Source: Marininema halotolerans | Lineage (GTDB): Bacteria; Bacillota; Bacilli; Thermoactinomycetales; DSM-45169 | Assembly (NCBI RefSeq): GCF_900116235.1 | Contig: NZ_FPAA01000012.1 | Span: 1-64,000 of the forward strand | Reading direction: 5' to 3' | DNA: 64,000 nt | In this document: in pieces, positions 61,302 through 64,000 of the stretch | How the letters are laid out: every line of letters starts with the position of its first letter | Position numbering within the stretch: the first letter of the stretch is position 1 | The notes under the pieces: generated by a model | Told to the model about the DNA's origin: nothing | Seen by the model: the letters and a program-made list of their open reading frames with translations, nothing else | Database searches by the model: none | Position numbers and translations under genes: made by a program

Positions 61302-61302
61302 T

Positions 61303-61344
61303 AAAAAAGAGAGGCTTGTCTACCAGACAAGCCTCTCTTTTTTA
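61303..61344 (+). terminator. Terminator of the dapB unit
   Basis: A 14-bp core stem (61308-61321 with 61325-61338) flanked by A6 and T6, usable in both directions. Confidence 0.93.
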
Positions 61345-61575
61345 TTACCCATATCCCAATCAGATAACTGGTGAACATTTTTATTGGACCTTAAAATATT
61401 ATTAATTTTTTATTTAGGGAATCAAAATATACCGAATTTACAAGTGGTCAAGCGAATTATTTTATTGTTGTATTAATAATACTAATAAAATTTTGATAAA
61501 CACCTTGACATAATCTTCTTGCTATGGTTTATTATATATAAAGATTGTTATTTCAATAAAGGAAGGGGTGATGTT

Positions 61576-61974
61576 GTGCTAAAGAAGACGATTTTTTGTA
61601 CCATTTGTACATTTGGTTTGTTTTTATGTTCTTTATTGATAGTATCCGGTGCATTTGCTCAAGTTTTATTTTATACATTTGACTGTTATTTTGATGACTC
61701 AGCGTCTCCTTTGGGTCCCAATCGGTCACTGAATGGTGATACAGTTCAGTCGCTTACGGTTGAGATGGATCAAGAGCCATCGTATTTTAACGGCCTAAGT
61801 GTATGTCTAACGGATGAGAATGAGAAAAGCCTTTCATGTAAGCGATTACTTAATGGTGAATCCGCAATTTCGTATGAGTTAGAGAAGGGGACGAAGTATA
61901 AGGTGAAGTTGTATAATTTTACTTCACAGAACGAACTTCATTTGACTGGGAAAGTTATACCGAGTTACCGATAA
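61576..61974 (+). CDS. Small secreted protein, tandem family member 1
   Basis: A 132-residue protein with a Sec signal peptide that likely ends at 'SGAFA'. The mature part has the family pattern: an early cysteine ('FDCYF'), 'YFNGLSVCL' in the middle and a third cysteine ('SCKRL'), then a beta-rich tail ending 'LTGKV'. It is the most divergent of four paralogues in the next 2.5 kb. GTG 61576 is chosen as start behind GGAAGGGG. TTGACA at 61504-61509 lies upstream of AT-rich sequence but without a well-spaced -10. Function is unknown. Confidence 0.7.
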   Translation: MLKKTIFCTICTFGLFLCSLLIVSGAFAQVLFYTFDCYFDDSASPLGPNRSLNGDTVQSLTVEMDQEPSYFNGLSVCLTDENEKSLSCKRLLNGESAISYELEKGTKYKVKLYNFTSQNELHLTGKVIPSYR

Positions 61975-62019
61975 CCTTTTCTGAATAATGAGATTATTAG
62001 CTGATTAGGAGTGGTTTTT

Positions 62020-62514
62020 ATGAAAAAGAAATGTTCCTCATGGATTGTAGGACTGCTGTCCCTAGTTTTCCTTGTGATGATAGCTTCTCCCATGCCCACC
62101 TATGCTTCAACGAATGAAACGGATATCGAAAGGACAGCGGATTCTACGTATTTTTTTGAAACGATTGCTCCCGGTGAGAGTTTTACGGTGACCTATGAGG
62201 ATGCTCTGTCTTTTCAGGCAAATGTAGACTTCGTGATCTACGATTACATGACAGAGGCTCCGGTAACATTTACACCTGAGAAGTTCGATATCCAATTTAC
62301 CAGTGGAACGGCAGTCGTTCCTCCTTTGATGTTAACCTATCCCAATGCGATAGCAGCGGGTTACCCAGTAGAAACTTCGCTGTCAATCTTCCCGAATTAT
62401 TCCATGAAGGCCCTTGATGCAAGTGGTCCAATCAGTAAAAAAGGAGAAGTAACCATTAAAAACAACAGTGAAAATACTGTGGGATTTGAGGGCTTTCTGT
62501 ACGGGATTCGGTAG
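62020..62514 (+). CDS. Secreted protein of unknown function
   Basis: A 164-residue protein with a signal peptide ending near 'PTYASTNE'. The mature part is acidic and beta-rich, without mature cysteines, and is not a clear relative of its neighbours. It lies 45 bases after family member 1 and before members 2-4, so they may form one transcript. ATG 62020 follows TAGGAG. It may be a surface or matrix protein. Confidence 0.7.
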   Translation: MKKKCSSWIVGLLSLVFLVMIASPMPTYASTNETDIERTADSTYFFETIAPGESFTVTYEDALSFQANVDFVIYDYMTEAPVTFTPEKFDIQFTSGTAVVPPLMLTYPNAIAAGYPVETSLSIFPNYSMKALDASGPISKKGEVTIKNNSENTVGFEGFLYGIR

Positions 62515-62617
62515 GACGAAAGGATCGATTATGTTACCTCGTCAGAGATTGAACCCGATAGAAGTGAAGGGGTAGTGGGTAGATGAATACGAAAATAAAA
62601 TCTTAGGAGTGATTGTA

Positions 62618-63016
62618 GTGAAAGATTTCCGCTTTGCAAAGGTCGCTTTTGCCAGTTTTGTCTTGTGTTTTGTGATGTTATTCGCAGCATCCTCTACTTC
62701 TGCAGCCTTCCAATTTCCCATCCACTTTGTTTGTTATGGGGATTATACAACCTTTCCTAATATCGATTCGTCAAAATATAGCGCCATGACATTTAAATTT
62801 TCGAATAATGAGCCTGAAGAGCTTGATGGTTTAGTGATTTGTACGTATATCTCTTCAACACCCACTAATAAAAAATGCGTGACCTTTGATGGTAGTCAAA
62901 ACACGATCACTATGGACTTTGAAGATCCTACACAGATTTATAGCCTTCGGATTGATAAGCGAGCAACTGGTTTAGAGAGCATTTCTGGGACCTATCTAAG
63001 GACGGAGCGAAACTGA
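62618..63016 (+). CDS. Small secreted protein, tandem family member 2
   Basis: A 132-residue protein with signal peptide 'MLFAASSTSAA' cleavage region near 30. The mature part has the family layout: 'FVCYG', 'EPEELDGLVIC', 'KKCVTFDGSQN', then 'SISGTYL' near the end. The signal-peptide-coding part is almost identical at DNA level to that of member 3, while the mature part differs much more. GTG 62618 is used as start (TAGGAG upstream). Confidence 0.72.
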   Translation: MKDFRFAKVAFASFVLCFVMLFAASSTSAAFQFPIHFVCYGDYTTFPNIDSSKYSAMTFKFSNNEPEELDGLVICTYISSTPTNKKCVTFDGSQNTITMDFEDPTQIYSLRIDKRATGLESISGTYLRTERN

Positions 63017-63068
63017 GTGAATTCGTATCACCTTTAATAGCAAAAAAGAATTCATTGGAGGGATTGTG

Positions 63069-63458
63069 ATGAAAGATTTCCGCTTTGCAAAGGTTACTTA
63101 TGCAAGTTTGGTTTTGTGCTTTGTGATGTTATTCGCAGCATCCTCTACTTTCGCAGCAGCGACAAGGTATTTTGTATGCACAGGTGCGATCACGTATTTT
63201 CAAAACATTGATGCTTCCAAATATGATTCCGTAACGTTTAATTTTCCAGCGTATGAACCCGAAGAGCTTAACGGATTAGAGGTATGTGTTTTTGTTCCTT
63301 TTACGCCCAACCAAAAATGTGAAAATCTTGATGGTAGCCAAAATTCAATTACAATGAATCTGGATGACCCTACGAAGACCTACACCCTTAAGCTTAGAAA
63401 GTCAAAATTGGATCTCGATAGCATAACCGGGACGTACACTTTGAATGACAGAGAGTAA
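63069..63458 (+). CDS. Small secreted protein, tandem family member 3
   Basis: A 129-residue paralogue: signal peptide, then 'YFVCTG', 'EPEELNGLEVC', 'NQKCENLDGSQN' and 'SITGTYTLNDRE' at the C-terminus. Three cysteines at the family positions leave one unpaired if a disulfide forms. ATG 63069 follows GGAGG. A strong terminator lies behind it. Confidence 0.75.
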   Translation: MKDFRFAKVTYASLVLCFVMLFAASSTFAAATRYFVCTGAITYFQNIDASKYDSVTFNFPAYEPEELNGLEVCVFVPFTPNQKCENLDGSQNSITMNLDDPTKTYTLKLRKSKLDLDSITGTYTLNDRE

Positions 63459-63466
63459 TATTTGCC

Positions 63467-63507
63467 AAAAAACCATCACCCCGATGTGAAAAGGGTGATG
63501 GTTTTTT
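63467..63507 (+). terminator. Intrinsic terminator after family member 3
   Basis: A 15-bp stem (63467-63481 with 63493-63507) with an 11-base loop and T6 inside the arm; it works in both directions. Confidence 0.9.
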
Positions 63508-63559
63508 GAAACCGCAAATTCGGGTCGATTTCAAAAATCACAATCGAGGAGTGAAGGGC

Positions 63560-63949
63560 ATGAAAGGGCTTCATATAAAGAAGTTGGCTATGGTTAGTTT
63601 GGTTTTTGGATGCGTGATGATCTTTGCAACAACGCCGACTTTTGCCGCATTCACGGGATATCTTATCTGCTCTCGTGAGGTTACCTATTTATCGAAATTG
63701 GATGCTTCCAAATATCGATCGGTGACCCTTGATATGAAGGAGCATGATCCCCAAGAGCTTATTGGGTTAGAGGTATGTAAAGTCGCTTCCTTTTCAGCGA
63801 ATAAATCATGTATGACCTTTGATGGAAGTCAAAATTCTGTGACGGTGACGTTAGATAATGCGAGCGAGCCGTATACCATTGCGATCAATAAATCCGTTGT
63901 GGATGTGGGCATCATTTCAGGGACCTTTACTCTGAATGATCGTGAGTAG
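63560..63949 (+). CDS. Small secreted protein, tandem family member 4
   Basis: A 129-residue paralogue with signal peptide ending 'PTFAA', then 'YLICSR', 'DPQELIGLEVC', 'NKSCMTFDGSQN' and 'IISGTFTLNDRE'. ATG 63560 follows GAGGAG. A terminator after member 3 separates it from the others, so it has its own transcript or depends on readthrough. The family may continue beyond the window. Confidence 0.75.
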   Translation: MKGLHIKKLAMVSLVFGCVMIFATTPTFAAFTGYLICSREVTYLSKLDASKYRSVTLDMKEHDPQELIGLEVCKVASFSANKSCMTFDGSQNSVTVTLDNASEPYTIAINKSVVDVGIISGTFTLNDRE

Positions 63950-64000
63950 AAAAGTCATTTGTATAGGTAGCAAAAAACCCGCTTTCTCTGGCCTTACCGA

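Overview
The window is a chromosomal segment of an endospore-forming member of the Bacillales. The gene order cmk - S1 homologue - yphA/yphB - der - gpsA - yphE/yphF - spoIVA - hbs - mtrA/mtrB - hepS - menG - hepT - ndk - aroC-aroB-aroH - trpEDCFBA - hisC - tyrA - aroA - ypiB - ypiF - qcrABC - ypjB - ypjC-like - MazG-like - dapB follows the Bacillus subtilis backbone almost gene for gene. The extra genes and the plsY position fit a relative outside the B. subtilis group, possibly Thermoactinomycetaceae. That placement is inference from gene content only.

Layout. 1-1400 is mobile debris: the 3' part of a TnpB (IS1341/IS605 type) element with its right end, a multiply frameshifted IS4-like transposase, and an AT-rich orphan gene. 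1500-7240 carries an asparaginase, ypeB (without its usual neighbour sleB), cmk, plsC and an S1-domain protein. 7330-21900 is the conserved block of GTPase, phospholipid, sporulation, HU, folate and menaquinone-side-chain genes. Within it, two identical tRNA-Pro(GGG) genes separate folE (mtrA) from mtrB (TRAP).

21970-37260 is a 15-kb island between ndk and aroC. It holds a gerA-type germinant receptor operon (order B-A-C), two DUF4912 proteins, two large GH57-like/GT4 fusion proteins, a TPP enzyme resembling indolepyruvate ferredoxin oxidoreductase but lacking Fe-S motifs, a sugar nucleotidyltransferase and two methyltransferases. A sigma-K-like promoter precedes the first DUF4912 pair. I read the island as a spore-associated glycan assembly locus; this is inference.

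37500-51780 is the aromatic amino acid supraoperon with an inserted isochorismate synthase gene (menF). Upstream of trpE is a textbook TRAP-responsive leader: a 5' stem-loop, eleven (G/U)AG slots at an exact 5-nt period (9 of 11 match), an intrinsic terminator, and a hairpin over the trpE ribosome binding site. Since mtrB is in the same window, regulator and target are both visible. A solitary IS1341-type right end (possibly an orphan omega-RNA-like element) follows aroA. 52200-61300 holds two unrecognised genes, ypiB, ypiF, the menaquinol:cytochrome c reductase operon, ypjB, a YitT-family protein, a MazG-like protein, dapB and a PCYCGC lipoprotein. 61500-64000 is a tandem array of small secreted proteins, four of them paralogues, which may continue past the window end.
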